Source: Nonomuraea sp. SYSU D8015 (lineage in GTDB: Bacteria; Actinomycetota; Actinomycetes; Streptosporangiales; Streptosporangiaceae). Taken from it: a stretch of 64,000 nucleotides of DNA. This document shows positions 37,708 to 45,777 of this stretch, one piece after another; within the stretch, counting starts at the first letter, position 1, and the number at the start of each line of letters is the position of its first letter. The notes below the pieces were generated by a model that was not told where the DNA came from, did no database searches, and was given only the letters and a program-made list of their open reading frames with translations. Location of the stretch: contig NZ_VJYI01000012.1 of the NCBI RefSeq assembly GCF_008065375.1, positions 244,356-308,355 of the forward strand, written 5' to 3'. A program made the translations under genes and the position numbers.

Positions 37708-38232
37708 GTGAACACTTCCATGCGGAGCCTTCTGGCCGGCGGCGCGGCCGCCGCGGTGATGCTGACCTCCGGTGTGGCCGCCCATGCGGCCACCGCCGCG
37801 TACCCGAAGTACAAGACGCCGAAGATCTTCGGCACCTCGTTCCAGCCTGACCCGAAGCACGACTTCACCAAGGGCATCCACTCCCGCCGCGACGGCATCC
37901 TGCGCGGCCAGATCACCCACATCAGCGGTGGCGCGGCCGAGTACGAGCCGATCAAGTGGAAGAAGGACACCCACACCGAGGGCTACTTCGTCGGCCCGCC
38001 CAAGGGCGACGTCATGGCGTACAAGTCGCCCATCGCCAAGGACGTGGTCTTCCTGTCGGCGTACGGGTGCAAGGCGTCGATGTCGGACGTGACGACGGGC
38101 AAGACGGGGCTGGGCAACAAGAAGTGCTCCAGGGCCACGCTGATCAAGCGCCACGGCCGGCAGGGGCACCCCTCGCTCATCACCGTCTACAAGGGACACA
38201 TCGTCAAGGTTCAGGAAATTTACACCCCCTGA
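37708..38232 (+). CDS. Secreted protein of unknown function
   Basis: 174 residues. The N-terminus MRSLLAGGAAAAVMLTSGVAAHA is a clear Sec signal peptide with likely cleavage after AHA. The mature part has about 135 residues, is basic and Lys-rich, and holds two Cys (YGCKAS and KKCSRA) that could form one disulfide. No known domain recognised. GTG 37708 follows GAGGAT; ATG 37720 is an alternative. It sits between prcA and pafA, but nothing in its sequence links it to pupylation. A hairpin follows. Confidence 0.7.
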   Translation: MNTSMRSLLAGGAAAAVMLTSGVAAHAATAAYPKYKTPKIFGTSFQPDPKHDFTKGIHSRRDGILRGQITHISGGAAEYEPIKWKKDTHTEGYFVGPPKGDVMAYKSPIAKDVVFLSAYGCKASMSDVTTGKTGLGNKKCSRATLIKRHGRQGHPSLITVYKGHIVKVQEIYTP

Positions 38233-38246
38233 CCAGGAGGAGCACA

Positions 38247-38273
38247 CCCGCGCCCCGTGGGGGCGGGCGCGGG
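38247..38273 (+). terminator. Hairpin after the secreted-protein gene
   Basis: Perfect 9-bp inverted repeat CCCGCGCCC / GGGCGCGGG with a 9-nt loop, 14 bp after the stop codon. Confidence 0.55.
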
Positions 38274-38357
38274 AACGAAGGCATTTTCGACGGCGCGACG
38301 GGAAAACACCTGGGAAGATCTCTCCCGCTGGCCGATCCATGGGCATAGTGTGAGGTG

Positions 38358-39716
38358 ATGGATCGTCGCATCTTCGGGCTGGAGAACGAGTACGGCGTGA
38401 CCTGCACGTTCAGGGGCCAGCGCAGGCTGTCCCCGGACGAGGTGGCGCGCTACTTGTTCCGGCGGGTCGTGTCCTGGGGCCGATCGAGCAACGTCTTCCT
38501 CCGCAACGGCGCGCGTCTCTACCTGGACGTGGGCAGCCATCCTGAATACGCAACACCCGAGTGTGACAACGTCATCGAGCTCGTCACCCACGACAAGGCG
38601 GGCGAGCGCATCCTCGAGGGCCTCCTCGTCGACGCCGAGAAGCGGCTGCGCGAGGAGGGCATCGCGGGAGACATCTACCTGTTCAAGAACAACACGGACT
38701 CGGCCGGCAACTCCTACGGCTGCCACGAGAACTACCTGGTCGGCAGGCACGGGGAGTTCGGGCGGCTGGCGGACGTGCTGATTCCGTTCCTGGTGACGCG
38801 GCAGATCGTGTGCGGGGCGGGCAAGGTGCTGCAGACGCCCCGCGGCGCCGTCTATTGCGTGTCGCAGCGGGCCGAGCACATCTGGGAGGGCGTCTCCAGC
38901 GCCACCACCCGGTCCCGGCCCATCATCAACACCCGTGACGAGCCGCACGCCGACGCCGAGCGGTTTCGCCGCCTGCACGTCATCGTGGGCGACTCCAACA
39001 TGAGCGAGACCACCATGCTGCTCAAGGTCGGCGCCACCGACCTGGTGCTGCGCATGATCGAGTCGGGCACCGTGATGCGCGACCTGTCGCTGGAGAACCC
39101 GATCAGGGCGATCCGCGAGGTCTCCCACGACATGACCGGCCGGCGGCGGGTGCGGCTGGCCAACGGGCGCGAGGCGTCCAGCCTGGAGATCCAGCAGGAA
39201 TACCTGTCGAAGGCGAAGGACTTCGTCGACCGCCGCGGCGGCGACGCCATCGCGCACAGGGTGCTGGAGCTGTGGGAGCGCACGCTGCGCGCGGTCGACA
39301 CCGGCGACCTCGACCTGGTCTCGCGTGAGATCGACTGGGTGACGAAATACCAGCTCATCGAGCGCTACCGGAAGAAGTACGACCTGCCGCTGTCGTCGCC
39401 GCGGGTGGCGCAGCTCGACCTCGCCTACCATGACGTGCACCGCAAGCGCGGCCTGTACTACCTGCTGCAGAAGCGCGGCTCGGTGGAGCGGGTCGCGTCC
39501 GACCTGAAGATCTTCGAGGCCAAGTCGGTGCCGCCGCAGACCACCAGGGCGCGGCTGCGCGGCGAGTTCATCCGCAAGGCGCAGGAGAAGCGGCGCGACT
39601 TCACCGTCGACTGGGTGCATCTCAAGCTGAACGACCAGGCGCAGCGCACCGTGCTGTGCAAGGACCCGTTCCGCAGCGTGGACGAGCGGGTGGACAAGCT
39701 CATCGCCGGGATGTAG
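38358..39716 (+). CDS. pafA: Pup--protein ligase PafA
   Basis: 452 residues. Phosphorylates the C-terminal Glu of Pup with ATP, then links it to substrate lysines. GLENEYG (E9, E11) and NGARLYLDVGSHPEY (D57, the conserved general base) match the ligase. NNTDSAGNSYGCHENYL and NTRDEPHADAERFRRLHVI are shared with Dop. It lacks the extra N-terminal loop seen in Dop, which separates the paralogues. TAGTGT (38346-38351) lies 6 nt before the ATG, which also has GAGGTG, so a leaderless or very short leader is likely. Confidence 0.97.
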   Translation: MDRRIFGLENEYGVTCTFRGQRRLSPDEVARYLFRRVVSWGRSSNVFLRNGARLYLDVGSHPEYATPECDNVIELVTHDKAGERILEGLLVDAEKRLREEGIAGDIYLFKNNTDSAGNSYGCHENYLVGRHGEFGRLADVLIPFLVTRQIVCGAGKVLQTPRGAVYCVSQRAEHIWEGVSSATTRSRPIINTRDEPHADAERFRRLHVIVGDSNMSETTMLLKVGATDLVLRMIESGTVMRDLSLENPIRAIREVSHDMTGRRRVRLANGREASSLEIQQEYLSKAKDFVDRRGGDAIAHRVLELWERTLRAVDTGDLDLVSREIDWVTKYQLIERYRKKYDLPLSSPRVAQLDLAYHDVHRKRGLYYLLQKRGSVERVASDLKIFEAKSVPPQTTRARLRGEFIRKAQEKRRDFTVDWVHLKLNDQAQRTVLCKDPFRSVDERVDKLIAGM

Positions 39717-39740
39717 GGCCGGCGTTTACCTCGGCCCTAC
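39713..39740 (+). terminator. Terminator overlapping the pafA stop codon
   Basis: Perfect 9-bp stem GTAGGGCCG / CGGCCCTAC with a 10-nt loop. The left arm includes the TAG stop of pafA. Confidence 0.6.
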
Positions 39741-39791
39741 CTCGATGTCGGGTAGGGTGACGCGAATCTGCCGTCTTTCCGAGGGAAACGC

Positions 39792-40751
39792 ATGCGCCGC
39801 GTTCTGGCCGTTGTGGCCGCCACGCCGTTGATATTTCTCGCCGCCGCGTGCGGCTCCGGGGACGGCGGGGGCACCAGCGCCTCCACGGGCGCCTCTCCAG
39901 GTGCCTCCGCCAGTGCCTCGTCCTTCGCCGTGCCGAGCGGGGTGAAGGTCGCCGGGGACGTGGGCGCCAAGCCCACGGTGACCTTCCCGGCCGGATCGCC
40001 CGCGACGAAGTCGTCCTACGAGGTGATCCAGTCGGGCACCGGCGCGGAGCTCAAGTCGGGCGACCGGGTGGTCGTCAACCTGACCGTCTACAACTGGGAC
40101 GGCAAGGGCAACGCCGTCCAGGGCTCCTCCTACGACACCAAGGTCCCCGAGACGATCCCGCTCAACCAGCAGTTGCCGCCGGTGCTGGTCGAGGGCTTCA
40201 CCAAGGTCAAGCACGGCGGGCGGCTGCTGGCCGTGCTGGCCAACGACTCGGTCCCCGCGCAGGGCACCCCGTCGGCCCAGCCCACCAAGGTGTTCGTGTT
40301 CGACGTGGTCGGCACCCAGCCGAAGGCCGCCACCGGCAAGGAGACCAAGGAGAGCATCAAGGGCGTCGAGGTCGTGAACCCGGGCGGTGACAAGGCGCCC
40401 ACGCTGACCACGAAGACGAGCGAGAAGCCGCCTGGCGAGCTCGTCGTCAAGACGGTCATCGAGGGCACCGGCGCAAAGGTGAAGGCCAGCCAGACGCTGA
40501 CCGTCCACTACACCGGCAAGATCTGGGGCACCGACCAGCAGTTCGACTCGAGCTGGGACCGGGGTGAACCCGCCCAGTTCCCGCTCGGTCAGGTGATCAA
40601 GGGGTGGCAGCAGGGGCTGGCAGGGGTGCCGGTCGGCAGCCGGGTCGTGATGAGCATCCCGCCGGACCTCGGGTACGGGGACCAGGCCCAGCAGAACATC
40701 CCGGCCAAGAGCACGCTGGTGTTCGTGGTGGACGTCCTGGCCGCCGCCTGA
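39792..40751 (+). CDS. FKBP-type peptidyl-prolyl isomerase lipoprotein
   Basis: 319 residues. Signal peptide with lipobox LAAAC (C20) and a Gly/Ser/Ala linker. Two FKBP-like halves: residues about 60-180 (degenerate) and about 215-319. The second has LTVHYTGKIWGTDQQFDSSWDRGEP and VIKGWQQGLAGVPVGSRV, with GYGDQAQQNIPAKSTLVFVVD. It should speed proline isomerisation in exported proteins at the cell surface. A TAGGGT hexamer lies at about 39752. The next FKBP gene is a paralogue. FKBPs lie near the proteasome genes in streptomycetes as well. Confidence 0.92.
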   Translation: MRRVLAVVAATPLIFLAAACGSGDGGGTSASTGASPGASASASSFAVPSGVKVAGDVGAKPTVTFPAGSPATKSSYEVIQSGTGAELKSGDRVVVNLTVYNWDGKGNAVQGSSYDTKVPETIPLNQQLPPVLVEGFTKVKHGGRLLAVLANDSVPAQGTPSAQPTKVFVFDVVGTQPKAATGKETKESIKGVEVVNPGGDKAPTLTTKTSEKPPGELVVKTVIEGTGAKVKASQTLTVHYTGKIWGTDQQFDSSWDRGEPAQFPLGQVIKGWQQGLAGVPVGSRVVMSIPPDLGYGDQAQQNIPAKSTLVFVVDVLAAA

Positions 40752-41550
40752 CATCCGCCCGTCCCCGGCGCACGGCTTTCCCATGCGCGCCCGGGCCGCT
40801 CGCGGCGCGTCTGGGGCGAGCGCGGCGTCTCTGGAATCCAGCGCGGCGTGTCTGGGCGTCCCCCGGGGTGAGCCGGCTCGCCGCGCGCCCTTGTGACCGC
40901 AGCGGCGCGGAGCCCGAGGCGCACGCCGCCGTGTGCGGGGCCCTGGGGTGCATGCTGGCCGCGTGCGGTGTCCCGGCGCATATGCCGGTGGTGCGCGGTG
41001 CCCTGGGCGTATGCCGGTGGTGCGCGGTGTCCCGGGGTGTATGCCGTCCGTGCGCGGTGTCCCGGGGTGTATGCCGGTAGGCGCGGGGCTCGGGGTGTAG
41101 GCCGGTCGTGCGGCGGCGGCCCAGGGCGCACGCCGGGCCGTGACTTCCGCGCGTGCCCGCCTTCCGCGCGGGAGCCGCCACCGCATCAGGGGCGGGCACC
41201 CCGGTGAGCAGACGCGCCCGGCAGCGAGGCGCGGCGGGGCTGGCGGCTTGCGGGGCGCTGGACGGGTGCGACGGGGCGCGGCGCACCACCTGCAGCCGGG
41301 CGGACCACGGACCGGTGGGCGGACCACGGACCGGTGGGCGGACCACGGACCGGCGCCTCCCGAAATGCGCGTCCGTCGTGGCTTGTGCCTCCGGCGGCGC
41401 GGTGATCCTGGCGGAAGGGGGACGCCGCGGCGCTTGCGCGGCGGCCGAACGGCGCCTTTGCGGACCCGGCTGACGGGTCGTCGGCCACCGCGGTAGCATC
41501 GCCAGGCCCGGCGGCGCGCCGTCGCCGGGTCGCTCCGCGTGGGAGGGCCG
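40752..41550. repeat. 800-bp spacer with two minisatellite-like arrays
   Basis: Array one, about 40950-41128: six degenerate copies of a ~30-bp unit containing TATGCCGGTGGTGCGCGGTG. Array two, 41301-41357: three 19-bp copies of CGGACCACGGACCGGTGGG, the last with one change. Open frames cross both in all phases but have no domain, so I call no gene. The Shine-Dalgarno of the next FKBP gene is at about 41539. Confidence 0.75.
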
Positions 41551-42450
41551 ATGCTCCGCCGTGCCGTCGCGCCGCTGCTGCTGGCGCCGCTCATCGTGGC
41601 GGGCTGCACCGGCGAGCCGTCCGGCGGCCTGGAGTTGAAGGTCGGCGGCCCGTTCGGAGCGCGCCCCACGATCGTCTTCCCGGCCGGCGCCCCGGCGGCC
41701 GGGCTGCAGGTGGACGAGCTGGCCACGGGCAAGGGCGCGCCTCTGAAGCCGGACGACGTGGCGATCGTGCAGTACACCGCGCACGTGTGGGACGGCAGGC
41801 AGAACCGCCTGGTCGACTCCAGCTTCAACCGCGGCGCCCCCGCCGCGTTCCCCGTGGGCGGACTGCTGCCGGGCCTGGACAGGGCGTTGCAGGGCCGCAC
41901 GGTGGGCAGCAGGGTCATCGCGGCCATCCCGCCCGAGGAGGGTTTCGGCCCCAACCCGCCACGCGGCGTTGAGCCCTCCGACGAACTGTTCTACGTGGTC
42001 GACATCCTCGGCGCCCACCCCAAGGGCGCTTCGATCGACGGCCGGGGCGGCGAGCTGGCGGGCGTGCGCGTCACCGGCGGCGAACGCCCGCGCCTGGAGG
42101 TGCCCGCGGGGCCGCCGCCGGGCGGGTTCGCCGCCAAGGTGCTCGACCGCGGCGACGGGCGCAGGACGCGCGCGGGACAGCTCGTGGTCACCCAGTACGC
42201 GGGCGCGATCTGGAGCTCGCGCCGGATCTTCGACACCACCTGGACGACCGGGCGGCCGAAGGCGTTCAGAATCGGCGACGGCAGCGTGATCAAGGCGTGG
42301 GACAGGGCGCTGGCGGGCGTGCCCGTCGGCAGCCGGGTCCTGATGATCGTCCCGCCCTCCTCCGGGTACGGCGCCGCGGGCCATCCCGCCTACGGGATCA
42401 GGGGCTCCGACACCCTCGTCTTCGTGGTGGACGTCCTGGCGGCCTACTAG
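41551..42450 (+). CDS. Second FKBP-type peptidyl-prolyl isomerase lipoprotein
   Basis: 299 residues, paralogue of the preceding FKBP gene. Lipobox LIVAGC (C19). Two FKBP domains: the first (about 55-155) has VQYTAHVWDGRQNRLVDSS and FPVGGLLPGLDRALQG, the second (about 190-299) VTQYAGAIWSSRRIFDTTW and VIKAWDRALAGVPVGSRVL. It ends in LVFVVDVLAAY. Several aromatic active-site positions of FKBP12 are replaced in domain one, so only the second may be active. ATG 41551 follows GGGAGGG; GTG 41539 is less likely. Confidence 0.88.
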   Translation: MLRRAVAPLLLAPLIVAGCTGEPSGGLELKVGGPFGARPTIVFPAGAPAAGLQVDELATGKGAPLKPDDVAIVQYTAHVWDGRQNRLVDSSFNRGAPAAFPVGGLLPGLDRALQGRTVGSRVIAAIPPEEGFGPNPPRGVEPSDELFYVVDILGAHPKGASIDGRGGELAGVRVTGGERPRLEVPAGPPPGGFAAKVLDRGDGRRTRAGQLVVTQYAGAIWSSRRIFDTTWTTGRPKAFRIGDGSVIKAWDRALAGVPVGSRVLMIVPPSSGYGAAGHPAYGIRGSDTLVFVVDVLAAY

Positions 42451-42468
42451 CTTTCATAGACTCCGCTT

Positions 42469-42540
42469 GTGAGCGACCGCAGGGAGCGAACGATCAGACA
42501 CAGCAGCTTGCTCACCGGGCCGACGGAGGAGGCCCGGTGA
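42469..42540 (+). CDS. 23-residue mini-ORF, copy 1
   Basis: GTG start, 23 codons, reading VSDRRERTIRHSSLL and then TGPTEEAR. Its TGA stop overlaps the GTG of copy 2 in GTGA. It may be translated, since the ends couple perfectly, but it may equally be only a carrier of the GGAGGAGG ribosome-binding site. No family recognised. Confidence 0.35.
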   Translation: MSDRRERTIRHSSLLTGPTEEAR

Positions 42541-42604
42541 GTGACCGCAGGGAGCGAACGATCAGACACAGCAGCTTGCTCACCGGGCCGACGGAGGAGG
42601 CCCG
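42469..42604 (+). repeat. Two tandem 68-bp repeats ending in a strong Shine-Dalgarno
   Basis: Two almost identical 68-bp units (42469-42536, 42537-42604). Each starts GTGAGCGACCGCAGGGAGCG (GTGAGTG in copy two) and ends GGAGGAGGCCCG. Each unit ends so that the next unit or gene begins with GTG. A related sequence stands before the FHA gene at 14381. Confidence 0.95.
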
Positions 42605-42608
42605 GTGA
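42537..42608 (+). CDS. 23-residue mini-ORF, copy 2
   Basis: The encoded peptide is the same as in copy 1. Its TGA overlaps the GTG start of the regulator at 42605 (GTGA). The GGAGGAGG near its end is the only Shine-Dalgarno for that regulator, so this unit decides the regulator's start. Confidence 0.4.
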   Translation: MSDRRERTIRHSSLLTGPTEEAR

Positions 42609-43249
42609 GCACCGACGACCTCGAGGCGCTGGGCCTGCTGCACGACCCCGTACGCCGCAGCCTGTACGACGTCGTCACCGCCAGCGGCGGCGACGTGGGC
42701 AGGGGAGAGGCGGCGGAGGCGGCGGGCGTGTCCAGGACGCTGGCCGGCCACCACCTCGACAAGCTGGTCGAGGCGGGGCTGCTGGAGAGCGGCTTCCGGC
42801 AGCAGGAGAAGAAGGGCCCGGGCAGCGGCCGCCCGGCGAAGGTCTACCGCCGGGCCAGGGGCGAGCGGTCGGTGAGCCTGCCGCCGCGCGACTACGCCAC
42901 GCTCGCCTCCGTGCTGGCCGGCGTCGTCGACCTGCTGGGCGCCGAGGAGCAGGCCGAGCAGGCGGCGCACCGCGCCGGCGAGGGGATCGGCAGGCGGCAC
43001 GCCGGGGAGCCGGTCGAGCGGGTGCTGGGGGAGCGCGGCTACGAGCCGTACGAGGAGGGCGGTCTGCTGCGGCTGCGCAACTGCCCGTTCCACGTCCTGG
43101 CGGAGGAGCAGCCGCTGCTGGTGTGCTCCGTGAACCTGGCCCTGTGCCGGGGGCTGCTCGAAGGGCTGGGGGACGATCCGGGCCGGGCGCGGCTGGATCC
43201 GCGGCCGGGGGAGTGCTGCGTCGCCCTTTCTAAAACAAATGGAGATTGA
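42605..43249 (+). CDS. SufR/ArsR-like winged-helix regulator with C-terminal Cys cluster
   Basis: 214 residues. The N-terminal winged helix (LGLLHDPVRRSLYDVV, EAAEAAGVSRTLAGHHLDKLVEAGLL) binds DNA. The C-terminal domain has RNCPFHVLA, LLVCSVNLALCRGLLEGL and GECCVAL. The Cys spacing resembles the iron-sulfur-binding region of SufR-type regulators, so it may sense Fe-S status or redox state. The start is GTG 42605, coupled to the repeat mini-ORF. A TTGACA-like element follows the stop, so the DUF3291 gene may be its target. Ligand not proven. Confidence 0.82.
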   Translation: MSTDDLEALGLLHDPVRRSLYDVVTASGGDVGRGEAAEAAGVSRTLAGHHLDKLVEAGLLESGFRQQEKKGPGSGRPAKVYRRARGERSVSLPPRDYATLASVLAGVVDLLGAEEQAEQAAHRAGEGIGRRHAGEPVERVLGERGYEPYEEGGLLRLRNCPFHVLAEEQPLLVCSVNLALCRGLLEGLGDDPGRARLDPRPGECCVALSKTNGD

Positions 43250-43270
43250 CATAGAAGGCCGGGGGATGGT

Positions 43271-43762
43271 GTGCTGGGCGTCATGCATCTCGCCGAGCTG
43301 AACCTCGCCCACCTGCGCGCGCCCATCGACTCCGCCGAACTCGCCGAGTTCGTCGCCCTGCTCGAGCCCATCAACGCCATCGCCGACGAGGCTCCCGGGT
43401 TCGTGTGGCGGTTGAAGGAGAGCGAGTCCGACCCGACCGCCACCGTCGTCCACGACTACGGAGACCACCTGCTGATCAACTTCTCGGTGTGGGAGTCGCA
43501 GGAAGCGCTGTGGAACTACGTCTACCGCAGCGCCCACCTGGGCGTGCTGCGCCGCCGCAGGGAGTGGTTCCTGCGCATGGCGGAGCCGTACATGGTGATG
43601 TGGTGGATCCCCGAGGGTCACATCCCGTCGCTGGCCGAGGGGATGGCGCGGCTGGAACGCCTCAAGGCGGAAGGGCCGAGCCCCGAGGCGTTCACGTTCA
43701 AGGACTTCTACGACAGCAGCGAGGCCGTCAGCCTGCCCGCCGCCGCCGAGGCCAGGAAGTAG
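43271..43762 (+). CDS. DUF3291 domain protein
   Basis: 163 residues. HLAELNLAHLRAPIDS at the start, APGFVWRLKE, NFSVWESQEALWNYVY and MVMWWIPEGHIPS are typical of DUF3291, a fold related to antibiotic-biosynthesis monooxygenases but of unknown function. GTG 43271 has GGGGGA 4 nt upstream; ATG 43283 is the other candidate. The last 55 bp overlap the 3' end of the convergent DUF3866 gene. It is separated from the SufR-like gene by only 21 bp, so they form one unit or share regulation. Confidence 0.82.
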   Translation: MLGVMHLAELNLAHLRAPIDSAELAEFVALLEPINAIADEAPGFVWRLKESESDPTATVVHDYGDHLLINFSVWESQEALWNYVYRSAHLGVLRRRREWFLRMAEPYMVMWWIPEGHIPSLAEGMARLERLKAEGPSPEAFTFKDFYDSSEAVSLPAAAEARK

Positions 43763-44775
43763 GCCAGGTCCTCCTCCAGGCCCCGGCCCATCGTCGACAA
43801 CCGGACCGGCGAGCCGCGCAGCGCCTCGTGCAGGCCGTCCACCGGCACCGGCACCAGCCGGTGCCGCACGGCCAGCAGCTCCGCCTGGTCCCTGACCCGC
43901 TCGCCGAACTCGCCCGGCAGCTCCGGCACCGGCACGTCCGCCGGGCACAGCGCCACCCGGCCGTAGGCGGTCAGCGAGTGGTGGGAGACGCCGTAGTGGC
44001 GCTCGCGCAGATCGCCCTCGCTGACCCGCAGCGCCGCCACCGGACGCCCCCGCAGCACCCCGGCCGCGTTGACCGCCTCACCCGCCGACACGCCCGAGAA
44101 GCCCCACCTGGTGCCCGTGCCCAGGTTGCCGGGGCCCTGCGTGACGATCGCCACGTCGGCCTCCAGCACGTGCCTGGCCGCCAGCAGCCCGGTGTGCGTC
44201 GTGACCGCCTCCACGTCACCGCCGAACGACTGGCCGACCGTCACCACGCCCGCCAGCCAGCCCTCCTCGCGGAGCCTGGCAGCCGCCATCGAGAACCACA
44301 CCGGCAGCGCGCCGCCGTCCAGCATCACGTACGCCACCCGCGTCCCGGGCCGGGACTCGTACAGGCCGCACAGGATCGGCGCCAGCGCCGAGTGCAGGTC
44401 GGCCACCACCACCGGCATGTCATCCAGGGCGTCGGCCTCGCGCAACGCGTCGTGATGAGGGGAGTCCTGCTCGTCGGCGCCCAGCACCGTGGCCTGCAGC
44501 GGTGTGTAGCGCGCCTTCACCAGGTGCCCCGGCCCCCCGGGATCTTCCGGCAAACGGTTCGGGACGGCCACCACCATGGCGTAACCTCCCGTACCGAGAC
44601 CCATCGCGAGCGCGGTCGTGTTGAGCAGCACCTCGTCGCCGGGTTCCGGGCGGCCCACCAGCAGGGGGTACGCGAGCGCCCGGCACTCCCCCTCGGGGAC
44701 GGCGACGTCCAGCTCCACCGCTCCCGGCCACTCGCGTCGGATCCGTACAACCTCGCCCTTGCGCCATCTGATCAC
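43708..44775 (-). CDS. DUF3866 family protein
   Basis: 355 residues without signal peptide or membrane helix. GDEVLLNTTALAMGLGTGGYAMVV near the N-terminus, VVVADLHSALAP, YVMLDGGALPVWFS and AIVTQGPGNLGTGTRWGFSGV define the DUF3866 family, which commonly neighbours pafB in actinobacteria. The function is unknown; the Gly-rich loops suggest a nucleotide or phosphate site. GTG 44775 lies 6 nt after TACCCT, so the mRNA is probably leaderless. Divergent from pafB. Confidence 0.87.
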   Translation of the reverse strand: MIRWRKGEVVRIRREWPGAVELDVAVPEGECRALAYPLLVGRPEPGDEVLLNTTALAMGLGTGGYAMVVAVPNRLPEDPGGPGHLVKARYTPLQATVLGADEQDSPHHDALREADALDDMPVVVADLHSALAPILCGLYESRPGTRVAYVMLDGGALPVWFSMAAARLREEGWLAGVVTVGQSFGGDVEAVTTHTGLLAARHVLEADVAIVTQGPGNLGTGTRWGFSGVSAGEAVNAAGVLRGRPVAALRVSEGDLRERHYGVSHHSLTAYGRVALCPADVPVPELPGEFGERVRDQAELLAVRHRLVPVPVDGLHEALRGSPVRLSTMGRGLEEDLAYFLASAAAGRLTASLLS

Positions 44776-44781
44776 GGGGGC

Positions 44782-44791
44782 AGGGTAGCGT
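44782..44791. promoter_or_regulatory. Overlapping divergent -10 elements for DUF3866 and pafB
   Basis: On the minus strand TACCCT (44787 to 44782) stands 6 nt before the DUF3866 GTG. On the plus strand TAGCGT (44786-44791) points to pafB. The two hexamers share two bases, so the polymerase cannot occupy both at once. Confidence 0.4.
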
Positions 44792-44813
44792 CGATGAAGG
44801 AGGAGTGAGGCAG

Positions 44814-45764
44814 ATGTCGCGCCGGAAGACAGAACGGTTGCTCAATCTGGTGATCTGCCTGCTCGCCACCCGGCGCCCGCTGTCGGCCGAGCAGATCCGC
44901 CAGGCCGTGCCCGGCTACGACCGGGACGGCGACGAGGCGTTCCAGCGCATGTTCGAACGCGACAAGAACGAGCTGCGCGAGATCGGCATCCCCATCGACG
45001 TGGTGCGGGACCCGTGGGAGGACGAGCCCGGCTACCGGATCGAGCGGCAGTCGTACGAGCTGCCGGAGATCACCCTGGAGCCCGACGAGGCCGCCGTGCT
45101 CGGCCTGGCCGCGCAGGTGTGGCAGCGCGCCAGCCTGGCCGAGGCGGCCTCGGGGGCGCTGCTCAAGCTGCGCGCCGGCGGCGTGGCCACCGACCAGCCC
45201 GTCGGGACCGGCGCCCTGGAGCTGCGGGTCGACACCCGCGACCCGGCCTTCCCCGCCCTGTGGGACGCCGTCCGCGACCGGCGGGTGGTGCGCTTCGACT
45301 ACCGCGCCTCCGGCAGCGAGACCGTGCGCAGCCGCACCGTCGAGCCGTGGGGCGTGGTGAGCCGCCGCGGCCGCTGGTATCTCGTCGGGTTCGACCGCGA
45401 CCGGCAGGCGCCGCGCGCCTTCCGGCTCAGCCGCATCACCGGGCAGGTCGCACCGGTCGGCAAGGCGGGCGTCGTCCAGGTGCCCGAGGGGATCGACCTG
45501 CGGGCCATGGTGGGCTTCCCCGACGAGCCCGCGGAAGAGCGGATCGCCGTCGTCCGCGTGCGCCAGGGGGCGTGTGAGGGGCTGCGGCAGCTGGCCAGGG
45601 CCGTGCACCCCGGCACCGACGGGTGGGACGAGGCCGAGCTGGCCTTCTCCGATCCCGAGCGGCTGGCCGGCTGGATGGCCAGCCTCGGCGCCGACGTCGA
45701 GGTCGTCGAGCCGCCGGACGCCCGCGAGGCCGTCATCCGCAGACTGAAGGGGGCAATGGCATGA
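44814..45764 (+). CDS. pafB: WYL-domain transcription regulator PafB
   Basis: 316 residues. The N-terminal helix-turn-helix (RRKTERLLNLVICLLAT, LSAEQIRQAV) is followed by the WYL domain (VVRFDYRASGSETV, GRWYLVGFDRDRQAPRAFRLSRI) and a C-terminal WCX region. With PafC it activates DNA-damage genes independently of LexA. I chose ATG 44814 because AAGGAGG (44797-44803) is 10 nt upstream, whereas the GTG at 44805 is too close. pafC starts 13 bp after the stop, so both are made together. Confidence 0.95.
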   Translation: MSRRKTERLLNLVICLLATRRPLSAEQIRQAVPGYDRDGDEAFQRMFERDKNELREIGIPIDVVRDPWEDEPGYRIERQSYELPEITLEPDEAAVLGLAAQVWQRASLAEAASGALLKLRAGGVATDQPVGTGALELRVDTRDPAFPALWDAVRDRRVVRFDYRASGSETVRSRTVEPWGVVSRRGRWYLVGFDRDRQAPRAFRLSRITGQVAPVGKAGVVQVPEGIDLRAMVGFPDEPAEERIAVVRVRQGACEGLRQLARAVHPGTDGWDEAELAFSDPERLAGWMASLGADVEVVEPPDAREAVIRRLKGAMA

Positions 45765-45777
45765 GAAGGGCGGGCGT

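Noticed and set aside
40925..41357. Possible CRISPR array
   Set aside because: Units are directly adjacent or degenerate with no unique spacers of constant length, and no cas genes are in the window.
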